Of a stretch of 64,000 nucleotides of DNA, positions 44,301 through 52,382 are shown one piece after another; the stretch's first letter is position 1; every line of letters starts with the position of its first letter. Both the position numbers and the translations under genes were made by a program. This DNA comes from Sciscionella marina DSM 45152 (GTDB lineage: Bacteria; Actinomycetota; Actinomycetes; Mycobacteriales; Pseudonocardiaceae), in assembly GCF_000379465.1 (NCBI RefSeq), contig NZ_KB905447.1, forward strand, positions 186,001-250,000, read 5' to 3'. The notes beneath the pieces are model-generated. The model saw only the letters and a program-made list of their open reading frames with translations, did not search any database and was not told the origin of the DNA.

Positions 44301-45152
44301 GTGAGCAAGACATTCCTGATCACCGGCGTCAGCACCGGCCTCGGACTGGCGATCGCCCGCCGAGCCCTGGCAGCCGGGCACCGGGTCGCCGGCACCGTGC
44401 GCACCGAGCAGCATGCCGCCGAATTCCGGGCGCTGGATCCCGACCGAGCCCGCGCCTTCATCCTCGACCTGTCCGATACGGACCGGATCGAGACCACGGT
44501 GCGGGCCGCCGAAGCGGAACTGGGACAGATCGACGTGCTCGTGGCCAACGCGGGCTACGGGCTCGAAGGCACCTTCGAAGAGTCCTCGATGGCCGAGCTG
44601 CGCCACCAGTTCGAGATCAACGTATTCGGCACGGTCGCGACCCTCAAAGCGGTTCTGCCCGGCATGCGGGAACGGCGGGAGGGCCAGATCTTCGTCATCA
44701 CCTCGATGGGCGGGCACACCACCTTCCCCGGGCTCGCCTTCTACGAGGGCAGCAAACACGCCATGGAAGGCATCACCGACACCCTCGCCCAGGAGGTCGC
44801 CCAGTTCGGCGTGCGGGTCACCGCCGTGGCTCCCGGCGCGTTCAAGACCGACTGGGCGGGCAGGTCGCTGGTCCGCGCACCACGCAGTATCGCCGACTAC
44901 GACGAACTGTTCGACCCGATCCGCTCCCGCCGCCAGGCCCTCGCGGGTCAGGGCATCGGTGACCCCGACCGTGCGGGCGAGGCCATCCTCACGCTTCTGG
45001 ACGTGGAAAAGCCGCCCGTGCATCTCCTGCTCGGCTCGGACGCACTGCGCCTGGTCACCGCCGGGCGCCGGCGCGTCCAGGAGGACATCGACACCTGGGA
45101 GGAACTCAGCCGCTCCACCGACTCCACCGAAGGCGGGGTGACAGTCGGCTGA
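44301..45152 (+). CDS. Short-chain dehydrogenase/reductase
   Basis: 283 aa. TGxxxGxG in ITGVSTGLGLAIARRAL, NAGYG, catalytic Ser in VITSMGG and YxxxK in FYEGSK. NADP-preferring classical SDR, close to the group often called oxidoreductase with oleate/ketone-like substrates. GTG at 44301 with AAAGGAA seven bases upstream. Target of the neighbouring XRE regulator by context. Confidence 0.92.
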   Translation: MSKTFLITGVSTGLGLAIARRALAAGHRVAGTVRTEQHAAEFRALDPDRARAFILDLSDTDRIETTVRAAEAELGQIDVLVANAGYGLEGTFEESSMAELRHQFEINVFGTVATLKAVLPGMRERREGQIFVITSMGGHTTFPGLAFYEGSKHAMEGITDTLAQEVAQFGVRVTAVAPGAFKTDWAGRSLVRAPRSIADYDELFDPIRSRRQALAGQGIGDPDRAGEAILTLLDVEKPPVHLLLGSDALRLVTAGRRRVQEDIDTWEELSRSTDSTEGGVTVG

Positions 45153-45167
45153 GCACGGCCGCCCCGG

Positions 45168-46109
45168 TCAGCCGACGACCAGCAGCGTCTTCCCGGTCGT
45201 GGCACGGGATTCGATCGCCGTATGCGCCTTCGCGGCCTCGGCGAGGGCGAACCGCTGCCCGATCACCGGATGCAGCACTCCGGCGGCCGCCTGCCGCAGC
45301 GCCGCCCGGGTGAGGGCGCGCATATCGTCCGGATCGGGCACTTTCCAGGACAACACGGTCGGCCCGGCGTCCTCGGGCACCTCCGCGGGGCGGCCACTGG
45401 ATCCGCCGTACGGCACGAACCGGCCGCCTTCACCGAGCGCGGTGAAGGCGGCCTCGCCGAGTTCCCCGCCGACCCCGTCGAACACCACATCCACCGGCCC
45501 GATCCCGCCGGCCCAGCCGGGCTCACGGTAGTCCACGCCATGCGCGGCACCGAGTTCCCCTGCCATGGCGAGCTTCTCCGGGCCTCCCGCGGCGGCGATC
45601 ACTTGCGCGCCCGCCTCCGCGGCCAGCTGGACCAGCAGGTGGCCCACCCCGCCGGCCGCGGCGAGCACGAGCACCCGTTCCCCTTTCCGGATGCCCGCTT
45701 CACGCGCCACATAGTTCGCGGTGCGCCCGTCCGCGAGCAGTGCGGTCGCCTCGTCCAGACCGAGCCCGTCCGGTACCGGGATCAGCCCCGCGGCGGAGAC
45801 CGCGACCTCCTCCGCGTACCCGCCCGTTCCCCCGGTCGCGGTGACCACGCGGGAGCCGAGCCAATCGGGATCGGCTCCCGGTCCGAGCCGCGTGACGATC
45901 CCGCCGACCCCGTTACCCGGAACGAACGGCGGCCGCAGCCCCGCGAACGGCCCGATCGCCTGCCCCGCTCTGGTGACGGTCTCCACGAAGGTGATGTTCG
46001 CGAACGACACCCGAACCACGACCTGTCCGGTCTCCGGGACCGGATCCTGGGCGGTTCCGATCCGCAGCATCTCGGCGGGCCCGAACTCCCGCAACCACAC
46101 GGCATCCAT
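45168..46109 (-). CDS. Zinc-independent quinone oxidoreductase (MDR family)
   Basis: 313 aa medium-chain reductase. VPGNGVGGIV, nucleotide-binding LAAAGGVGHLLVQLAAEAGA, and no structural-zinc cysteines. Reduces quinones or enones with NADPH. Confidence 0.92.
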   Translation of the reverse strand: MDAVWLREFGPAEMLRIGTAQDPVPETGQVVVRVSFANITFVETVTRAGQAIGPFAGLRPPFVPGNGVGGIVTRLGPGADPDWLGSRVVTATGGTGGYAEEVAVSAAGLIPVPDGLGLDEATALLADGRTANYVAREAGIRKGERVLVLAAAGGVGHLLVQLAAEAGAQVIAAAGGPEKLAMAGELGAAHGVDYREPGWAGGIGPVDVVFDGVGGELGEAAFTALGEGGRFVPYGGSSGRPAEVPEDAGPTVLSWKVPDPDDMRALTRAALRQAAAGVLHPVIGQRFALAEAAKAHTAIESRATTGKTLLVVG

Positions 46110-46143
46110 ACCCGGAAGCCTGGTTCCTCAAGTGTGGTCGAGG

Positions 46144-46500
46144 TCAATGAGCAGGCGGGGAGAGCTGGCTCACCTCGGTGCCCGCGACGCCCGCGACGTC
46201 CGCGGTGTCCGCGACCTCGGCGGCGAGCCGTTCCAGGGTCCCGCTGATCTCCGACTGGGCCTGTTCGACGGCGGCCGCGATCCGGGCACGCTCGTGCCCG
46301 GAAAGTTCCTCCTGCTGCTCGCAGGCGTAGCCCACTTCGACGGGCACGATCGCGGCGACCGGACGGCGGTTCGCGCCGCGGACGATGAACGTGACATGCC
46401 CTGCTCGGGCGTCGTCCCACACATCCATCTGCTGGCTCTTCAGCTCCGTGGAGGTCAGTTCCCGAGGGGCGATCTTCTGGCGCGTGACTCCGGTAGGCAT
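46144..46500 (-). CDS. Phd/YefM-like antitoxin-type protein without toxin
   Basis: 118 aa. The Phd fold shows in RELTSTELKSQQMDVWDDAR then VTFIVRGANRRPVAAIVPVE. A C-terminal extension of about 45 residues is helical and Ala/Glu-rich. No toxin ORF is adjacent; the upstream side is the AT-rich tract. It may be an orphan antitoxin, or a Phd-fold regulator. Confidence 0.7.
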   Translation of the reverse strand: MPTGVTRQKIAPRELTSTELKSQQMDVWDDARAGHVTFIVRGANRRPVAAIVPVEVGYACEQQEELSGHERARIAAAVEQAQSEISGTLERLAAEVADTADVAGVAGTEVSQLSPPAH

Positions 46501-46509
46501 GGTCGGATC

Positions 46510-47050
46510 GTACTACTCGACGGCCGAGAAGTCCGTGACAGACTTTTCGCCTCATAGCTCGACCTTCTGGTCCGTTTACTGCATAATCCCGGTTATGTGG
46601 TTACCAGACCAGACCTCCTCATAACGGACCTAAAGGATGACACGGACCAGATGCACCTGTCAGACACATGTCTCTACACACCAGAAAAACGATACAACGA
46701 TCACGCTGCGGCATTTATGGTAACGCCATCAGAAGAATCTTGAAGTGCTACTAGTCTATTGTCAAAATAGAGGTTTAAAACTTCAAATAGCTACGTCCTG
46801 GTTATTGTAAAGCCGATGCATCAACAGTTCATGAACAGACATTCCGGTATGACACTGTATTCGAGCATGCTGTTCTGAAACCGTTGACGGACCATGACAG
46901 AAATCTGCGTCGGTTGCGTTGAAGAGTGTTCATAATCAATTGGTTAGGATTCTTATCGAACGGACCAGACAGACGACTCGTTCATCGCACTCCAATAGTC
47001 GGACCACTAGCGCTAACGGTCCGCTATGATGCCGATCCAAGAGTGAAGAT
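46510..47050. repeat. AT-rich tract with ACGGACC(A/T) octamer repeats before a tyrosine recombinase
   Basis: A 0.5-kb non-coding tract much poorer in GC than its surroundings (46681-46740 is 45% GC). ACGGACCA occurs at 46642, 46887 and 46960, and on the minus strand at 46575-46568; ACGGACCT at 46624; TCGGACCA at 46999; an inverted CGGACCG at 47023-47017. Also AGACCAGAC/AGACAGAC-like stretches and the palindrome GTTCATGAAC near 46829. The layout suggests protein-binding sites, for example arm-type recombinase sites or iterons. No gene seen. Confidence 0.65.
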
Positions 47051-47087
47051 CTCCGGTACGTTTGTCCAAGACGGGGAGGCCGCGCCG

Positions 47088-48116
47088 ATGACCGATCTGC
47101 CGTTCCGGCCCGGACCGGCAACGGAACCCCCACGGCCGGTGGAGGTCTACCTGGCGCCCACCGGGTATCGCCTCGATCAGCTCGTGGTGTCCTTCCTGGC
47201 GGATCCGCGATTCGGGGCGAACACCGCCGAGGCCTATCGCCGTGACCTGCGGACTTTCCTGCAGTGGTGCGACCGGAACGAACTGGACCCGCTCACCCTG
47301 GGGCTGCCCGAGGTCAATGTGTTCAGCACCTGGCTCAAGCAGACCCCGAGCGAGCGCACCGGCAGGGTTCGTTCGGATCGCACGATCGCCCGTGCGGTGA
47401 ACGCGATCTCGAGCTTCTACACCTACCTGAACCGTGCCGGGGCGATGCACTATCAGCCCGCCGCCGGGGCCGGGCGCCCCAGAGTAGAGCGAAAGCAGTC
47501 CAGGACCCGCCCGCTCACCGAGCAGCAGGCTGCGGACCTGTGCCGGCTCGCCCCGGGCAAGGCCCCGCGCACCTGGCCGCCGGGGTGCGCCCAGCTGACC
47601 ATGCACCTGCTGGTGGACCTCGGCGCGCGGGTTTCGGAGATCTGCAACGCGGACCTCGGGCATCTCGGCTACCGGGTGGACGGCACCGGCACCGAATGGC
47701 GGGTGATCGAACTGCACATGAAGGGCGGCAAACTGCGCTACCGGCCCGTCCCACTGCAGCTCGCTCCCCTGCTCGACAGCTGGCTCGCCGAACGGATCGC
47801 GGCACCGCACCAGCGGGCGCTGCTCGTCGACCGGGACGGTGACCGCATCACCCGCGCCCAGGTGGGCACCCTGGTGAAAACCCTTGCCGCGGCCGCGAAT
47901 GTGCCACAGCCACACGAGATCAGCCCGCACTCGGCGCGGCACGCCTTCAACACGATCGCCCGGCTGCGCGGCGCCTCCCTTGAGGGGCGCCAGCACGCGC
48001 TCGGTCACGCCTCGCCGGAGACAACCCAGCTCTACGACCACGCGGGCGAGTCCCTGGCCTCCGATCCGGCCCATCTGGTCGCCTCCGCGACGTTCACCGC
48101 ACCGGCCGAACGGTAG
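47088..48116 (+). CDS. Tyrosine recombinase/integrase (XerC/D-like)
   Basis: 342 aa. SAM-like N-domain (about 20-115) and catalytic domain with Arg in LVDLGARVSEICNADL, Lys in MKGGKLRYRP, HxxR in ISPHSARHAFN, His in LGHASPETTQLYDH and its Tyr. All catalytic residues are present, so it is probably active. ATG at 47088 has GGGGAGG nine bases upstream. It is not in an evident complete mobile element: no tRNA, excisionase or transfer genes are visible. The repeats upstream may be its sites. Confidence 0.9.
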   Translation: MTDLPFRPGPATEPPRPVEVYLAPTGYRLDQLVVSFLADPRFGANTAEAYRRDLRTFLQWCDRNELDPLTLGLPEVNVFSTWLKQTPSERTGRVRSDRTIARAVNAISSFYTYLNRAGAMHYQPAAGAGRPRVERKQSRTRPLTEQQAADLCRLAPGKAPRTWPPGCAQLTMHLLVDLGARVSEICNADLGHLGYRVDGTGTEWRVIELHMKGGKLRYRPVPLQLAPLLDSWLAERIAAPHQRALLVDRDGDRITRAQVGTLVKTLAAAANVPQPHEISPHSARHAFNTIARLRGASLEGRQHALGHASPETTQLYDHAGESLASDPAHLVASATFTAPAER

Positions 48117-48137
48117 GCCGAGCGTGAGCTTCCGGCC

Positions 48138-48369
48138 ATGCGGATCGGCGAACTGTCCAAGCGCACCGGGGTGAGCCCGCGCTCGCTGCGGTACTACGAA
48201 GAGCAGGACCTGCTGACCAGCTCACGCTCGGAAACGGGGCAACGGCACTATTCCGCGGCCGGGATGCAACGCGTCCGGCTGATCCGGCAGTTGTTCGACG
48301 CGGGTCTGTCCAGCCGGATGATCGCGATCGTGCTGCCGTGCGTGGAAACCCCGGCGATGCGGGCGTGGG
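48138..48369 (+). pseudogene. MerR-family regulator, truncated at a deletion joint
   Basis: Starts as a normal MerR HTH (MRIGELSKRTGVSPRSLRYY, EEQDLLTSSRSETGQRHY, VRLIRQLFDAGLSSRMIA) and is intact to about residue 77 (LPCVETPA). After this the sequence turns, in another frame, into the end of an oxidoreductase. The dimerisation helix and ligand part are lost. The open frame continues as nonsense before it dies. Confidence 0.75.
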
Positions 48370-48546
48370 CGTTTCATCGAGCGTCACCTGGACCGCGAGA
48401 GCCTCGAGCGGTCCGCCCGACTGGCGCTGGACGGTGCCCTCGCGCCGGTGATCACGGCGGTCCATCCACCCTCCGCCGCTGCGGCCGCCCTCGCGACCGT
48501 CGAGAACGGGCATGCTTCGGGAAAGGTCGTCATCACGATGCCCTGA
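48370..48546 (+). pseudogene. C-terminal remnant of an NADPH:quinone oxidoreductase
   Basis: Frame RFIERHLDRESLERSARLAL, then DGALAPVITAVHPPS and ATVENGHASGKVVITMP to a stop is the usual end of MDR-family reductases (the HPL..A..A...V..GH..GKVVLT pattern). No N-terminal part exists; the sequence joins directly to the MerR remnant, indicating a deletion between two formerly adjacent genes. Confidence 0.7.
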
Positions 48547-48601
48547 GCGGGACCGGGCTTCCGGCAACCTCCGGAGACCTCGATCACGAAGCTGTCATAC
48601 C

Positions 48602-48620
48602 TATACCCCCTAAGGGTATA
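48602..48620. promoter_or_regulatory. CsoR/RcnR-family operator
   Basis: TATACCCCCTAAGGGTATA: 7-bp inverted repeats TATACCC/GGGTATA around a G/C tract, the form of CsoR (copper) or CstR (sulfide/persulfide) sites. It is 25 bp before the DUF4396 start codon, overlapping the expected promoter. No csoR gene is in the window. Confidence 0.7.
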
Positions 48621-48644
48621 TTGACGAGATCGAAGGAGGTCGTT

Positions 48645-49118
48645 ATGCCCGAGGTTTCCGCCACTTGGCAGAACACATCCTGGAAGAGCGCCGCACAGGC
48701 CACCCTGCACTGCCTCACCGGCTGCGCCATCGGTGAGGTCGGCGGCATGGTTATCGGTACCGCGGCCGGGCTGAGCAACGGTGCGACGATCGTGCTCTCG
48801 GTCGCCCTCGCCTTCGTGTTCGGCTACGCCCTGACCATGCGCGGGGTCCGGCGCAGCGGCCTGAGCCTGCGCCAGGCACTGCGCATCGCACTCGCCGCGG
48901 ACACGGTCTCGATCCTGGTGATGGAGCTGATCGACAACCTGTTCATGGTGATCGTTCCCGGGGCGATGAGCGCGGGCCTGCTCACCGCGCTGTTCTGGTC
49001 GTCCCTGGCCGGTTCGCTCGTGCTCGCCTTCCTCATCACGACCCCGGTCAACCGCTGGATGATCAGCCGGGGCAAGGGGCATGCCGTGGCACACGCACAC
49101 CACCACGGCCACGCCTGA
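48645..49118 (+). CDS. DUF4396 membrane protein with His-rich tail
   Basis: 157 aa. The conserved TLHCLTGCAIGEVGGMVIGT motif (two Cys and a Glu in the first membrane helix) defines DUF4396. Four membrane segments end in HAVAHAHHHGHA. Perfect GAAGGAGG ribosome-binding site. The upstream CsoR-type operator and the Cys/His content suggest a copper or reactive-sulfur response; the activity is unknown. Confidence 0.85.
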   Translation: MPEVSATWQNTSWKSAAQATLHCLTGCAIGEVGGMVIGTAAGLSNGATIVLSVALAFVFGYALTMRGVRRSGLSLRQALRIALAADTVSILVMELIDNLFMVIVPGAMSAGLLTALFWSSLAGSLVLAFLITTPVNRWMISRGKGHAVAHAHHHGHA

Positions 49119-49141
49119 GCGGGCCGCATTCGAGACCGGGC

Positions 49142-50191
49142 TCAGTGCTCGCCGGTGCGCGCCGCGAGCCCGTTCTCGATGAGCCGCAGCACGATGTCCC
49201 CCATCTGTTCGAAGCCGGCGCCGACGGTGCCGCCGGTACTGAACCGGTAGTGGATGCCTTCGAGGATCACCGCGAGCTTGTAGCAGCCGAGCGCCACGTA
49301 CCAGTGCAGTTCGCCGATATCGGTGCCGGAATAGCGCGCGTAGTGCTCGGCGAGCTCGGCGAAGGTGGGAAACCCCGAGCGCTTGGTCAGTCCGCCGGTG
49401 ATCGGGTCCGCCGAGTTGTCCGACTCCCCCGTCCCCGTCCAGTAGACGTACAGCAGGCCGAGATCGGCGAGCGGATCGCCGAGGGTGGCCATCTCCCAGT
49501 CGAGCACGGCGGTGATCTCCAGCGGATCCGCCCGCACCAGTGCGTTGTCCAGGCGGTAGTCGCCGTGCACGATCGCGGCCCTGCGTGATTCGGGAAGGTT
49601 GGCGCGCAGCCAGGAAGCCAGTTCCTCGATGCCCGGCAGTTCCCGGCTGCGGGAGGACTCGAGCTGCTTGCCGAACCGGTCGAGCTGGCGGCGCAGATAG
49701 CCGTCGGGTTTGCCGAATTCGCCGAGACCGACCCGGTCCGGATCGATGGCATGTAACTCCGCCAGCACCTCGACCAGGCGCAGGGAAACCGCGCGGGCCT
49801 GTTCGTCGGACATCCATGCGGCGTCCTCGAGGGAGCGCATCGCCACCCCGTCGACCCGCTGCATGAGATAGAAGGGCGCACCCAGCACCTCGGCCTCGGT
49901 GCACAACAGTTCGGTGTGCGGCACCGGAACCAGGGTCGTTTCGAGGGCGCTCAGCACCCGGAACTCGCGGCCCATATCGTGCGCGGTCGCCAGCACATGG
50001 GACAGCGGCGGACGGCGCAGCACCAGCTCCCGCTGCCCATCGGTGACCACGTACGTCAGGTTCGACCGCCCGCCCGCGATCAGGTGCCCGGAAAGTTCCC
50101 CGGTGAACAGGCCCGGTCGCGCGGTATCCAGGTATCCACGGAGTGCGGCAAGATCAAGTCCGGGCAGCGCGGACGCGGTGTCCTCTGTCAT
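49142..50191 (-). CDS. APH-family phosphotransferase (ACAD10/11-like)
   Basis: 349 aa. GGRSNLTYVVTDGQRELVLR, catalytic AIVHGDYRLDNALVR, metal-binding ITAVLDWEMATLGDPLADLG. This subgroup occurs beside acyl-CoA dehydrogenases and phosphorylates hydroxyacyl chains in relatives. No acyl-CoA gene is next to it here. Start ATG 50191. Confidence 0.9.
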   Translation of the reverse strand: MTEDTASALPGLDLAALRGYLDTARPGLFTGELSGHLIAGGRSNLTYVVTDGQRELVLRRPPLSHVLATAHDMGREFRVLSALETTLVPVPHTELLCTEAEVLGAPFYLMQRVDGVAMRSLEDAAWMSDEQARAVSLRLVEVLAELHAIDPDRVGLGEFGKPDGYLRRQLDRFGKQLESSRSRELPGIEELASWLRANLPESRRAAIVHGDYRLDNALVRADPLEITAVLDWEMATLGDPLADLGLLYVYWTGTGESDNSADPITGGLTKRSGFPTFAELAEHYARYSGTDIGELHWYVALGCYKLAVILEGIHYRFSTGGTVGAGFEQMGDIVLRLIENGLAARTGEH

Positions 50192-50246
50192 GGACGGACA
50201 CGGTACCGACCAGCCGGTATGTCCGGCAAGAGAGGTGGTGCACGAG

Positions 50247-51683
50247 GTGGGCGATGCGGTGCTGCTGCGCGGTGTGCGAGTCGGAAGCGAGGGGGCGGTC
50301 GCGGATGTGCGACTGGCCGATGGGCGGATCGCCGCGATCGAGGAACCCGGTGCCGGGGCAGAGGGCGCCGAGGTGTTCGAGGGCGGCACCCTGCTCCCCG
50401 GGCTCGTCGACGGGCACGCGCATCTGTTGCAGTGGGCGCAGTTCCGCAGGCGGATCGACCTGTCCGGCGCCGCTTCGGCGGACGCAGCGGCGCAGCTGAT
50501 GACCGCGGGGCCGCCGGACGGTGAGCTACTGCTCGGCGCCGGGTTCACCGACGGTCTGTGGCCGGACAGCCCGCACAAGAGCACCCTAGACGTGGTCGTC
50601 GGCGATCAGCCCGCCGTGCTGTTGAGCAGGGATCTGCACACCCTCTGGTGCAACTCCCCCGCCCTGCGGCTGCTCGGCAGGGACCATCCGAGCGGGGTGT
50701 TCGTCGAGGACGAATGCATGCGGATCACCGCGGAACTGCCCCGGCCCGCACTCATGGTCACCGACAAGTGGGTACTGGAGGCCACGGAGGCCGCTGCCAC
50801 GCGCGGGGTCACCGCGATCAGCGACTACGAGTTCACCGATACGGTGGCCGACTGGACCCGGCGCCTGGAGATCCGCCCGCCGGGCACCCGGGTGCGATGC
50901 GTGCTCGCCAGGTACCTGCTCGAGCAGGCGATCGAGCGCGGACACCGCACCGGGATGCCGATCGCCGAACTGCTCACCGTCGGCCCGTACAAGCTGTTCG
51001 TGGACGGTTCGCTGAACACCAGGACCGCGTTCTGCCTCGAGCGGTACCCGGGAACAGAGAGCACCGGCGAACTGGTCACGCCGCCGGACGAACTGGAACC
51101 GCTCGTGCATCGCGCGGTAACCGCGGGCATCACCCCCGCGCTGCACGCCATCGGGGACGCCGCCACCCGGATCGCCCTGGACGCCTTCGAGCGCTGCGGG
51201 AGCGGCGGGCGGATCGAACACGCTCAGCTGGTCGCCGAGGCGGACCTGGCGCGGTTCGCGCGGCTCGGGGTGACGGCGAGCGTGCAGCCGGGGCACTGTC
51301 CGGACGACCGGGATGTGGCCGAGCGGTACTGGGCGGGTCGGACCGCGCATGCCTACCCCTACGCGGCGCTACACCGTGCGGGCGCCCGGCTGGAGTTCAG
51401 CTCCGACGCTCCGGTCGCCCCGCTCGACCCTTGGGATGCGATCGCCTCGGCGGTCACCAGGACCGATGACGAACGGCCGCCGTGGCATCCGGAGCAGTGC
51501 CTGCCGCTTCCGGTGGCACTGGCCGCGGCGGCGGGCGGGCGCACCGCGATCCGCGAAGGGGACCCCGCCGACCTCGTGCTCACCTCGGTCGATCCCGCCG
51601 AGCTCGATCCGCGGGGACTGCGCGAGATCCCGATCCGCGCGACCTTCCTGGCCGGCGTGCCCAGCTACCGGGCCGAAGGCTGA
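50247..51683 (+). CDS. Amidohydrolase (YtcJ-like)
   Basis: 478 aa. HxH in GLVDGHAHLLQW, further ligands in LHAIGDAATRIAL and RIEHAQLV, Asp in EFSSDAPVAPLDPW. GTG at 50247 is chosen for its AGAGAGGTGG ribosome-binding site; earlier in-frame GTG (50235) and ATG (50190) exist but the last overlaps the divergent gene. Same family as 11720-13306, but only moderately alike in the parts I compared. Confidence 0.87.
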   Translation: MGDAVLLRGVRVGSEGAVADVRLADGRIAAIEEPGAGAEGAEVFEGGTLLPGLVDGHAHLLQWAQFRRRIDLSGAASADAAAQLMTAGPPDGELLLGAGFTDGLWPDSPHKSTLDVVVGDQPAVLLSRDLHTLWCNSPALRLLGRDHPSGVFVEDECMRITAELPRPALMVTDKWVLEATEAAATRGVTAISDYEFTDTVADWTRRLEIRPPGTRVRCVLARYLLEQAIERGHRTGMPIAELLTVGPYKLFVDGSLNTRTAFCLERYPGTESTGELVTPPDELEPLVHRAVTAGITPALHAIGDAATRIALDAFERCGSGGRIEHAQLVAEADLARFARLGVTASVQPGHCPDDRDVAERYWAGRTAHAYPYAALHRAGARLEFSSDAPVAPLDPWDAIASAVTRTDDERPPWHPEQCLPLPVALAAAAGGRTAIREGDPADLVLTSVDPAELDPRGLREIPIRATFLAGVPSYRAEG

Positions 51684-51691
51684 GCAGCACG

Positions 51692-51743
51692 CCGAAGACG
51701 CCGGTGCCGATCACCCCCATCAGGTCGGCACCGGCGTCTTCGG
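51692..51743. terminator. Very strong terminator after amidohydrolase
   Basis: A perfect 19-bp inverted repeat, 51692-51710 with 51725-51743, loop 14. It isolates the amidohydrolase from the next operon. Confidence 0.9.
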
Positions 51744-51859
51744 TCGGTGTCCCGCTCCCACGTACCGATCGGGACATCCGCGCCGGCGACTGTCACCGGC
51801 ACTGACGGACCAGCAGGGGCGCCGGTCCGCGCGAAGGAATACCGTCAATCTGACTGGTA

Positions 51860-51910
51860 TACTTGACACCGCTCGATTAACGTAGGGTGTACTTGACTGA
51901 ATGTCAAGTA
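51860..51910. promoter_or_regulatory. Palindromic operator/promoter of the XRE-ImmA operon
   Basis: TACTTGAC (51890-51897), five bases, GTCAAGTA (51903-51910) form a perfect 21-bp palindrome. A further direct copy TACTTGACA lies exactly 30 bp upstream (51860-51868), three helix turns away. TTGACT at 51892 followed by 17 bases and TACATG could be the -35/-10, so a bound repressor would block polymerase. Confidence 0.7.
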
Positions 51911-51977
51911 TGCCGTACATGCGAGGTATCGCGTATGGGTCGCACGACGCCCGTGCGCGTGAGAGAGGGGTAAGCGG

Positions 51978-52382
51978 ATGGCCGGGGAACAGGGATCGGA
52001 GAACGCCTTCGCCACCAGACTTCAGCGTCTCTTTGCAAGCGTACGGCGCGAGGACGGCACCAAATACGGTAAGGCGGAGGTCGCGGCGGCCGTGGGAATT
52101 TCGCGCGGATACCTCTACGAATTGCTCAACGGCAAGTACGATCCGGGCTACACACTGGTAGAAAGGATCGCCGGCTTCTTCGAGGTTCCGTTGGAGTACT
52201 TCAGTTCTTCCGCGAAGGGGCAGGAGCTGAACCGCCAGTACGAGCTGCTGGCCAAGCTGGGGGCGGAGAAGGTCGACCGACTGGCCACCCGGGCCAGTCA
52301 GCTCTCCCCCGAAGGCCTGCGCTCCGTACTCGAATACATCGATTTCCAGGCCAGCCGAGACCGAGGAGAGGCCCGTGAGTGA
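51978..52382 (+). CDS. XRE-family HTH regulator
   Basis: 134 aa. HTH at about 15-70 (GKAEVAAAVGISRGYLYELL then LNGKYDPGYTLVERIAGFF), with a helical C-terminal segment suited to dimerisation. Likely repressor acting at the palindrome just upstream. Its stop lies inside the next gene's start (8-bp overlap). Confidence 0.9.
   Translation: MAGEQGSENAFATRLQRLFASVRREDGTKYGKAEVAAAVGISRGYLYELLNGKYDPGYTLVERIAGFFEVPLEYFSSSAKGQELNRQYELLAKLGAEKVDRLATRASQLSPEGLRSVLEYIDFQASRDRGEARE

Noticed and set aside
46510-47050. Chromosomal replication origin because of AT-richness and repeats
   Set aside because: No TTGTCCACA-type DnaA boxes and no dnaA/dnaN neighbours.
46510-47087. tRNA gene or attachment site next to the integrase
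   Set aside because: No T-arm/anticodon pattern seen in the tract, and no direct repeat pair matching a tRNA 3' end.
48138-49118. One long gene joining the MerR start to the DUF4396 protein
   Set aside because: The open frame is accidental: MerR homology ends near 48365, the middle is non-coding in that frame, and the DUF4396 gene has its own operator and ribosome-binding site.
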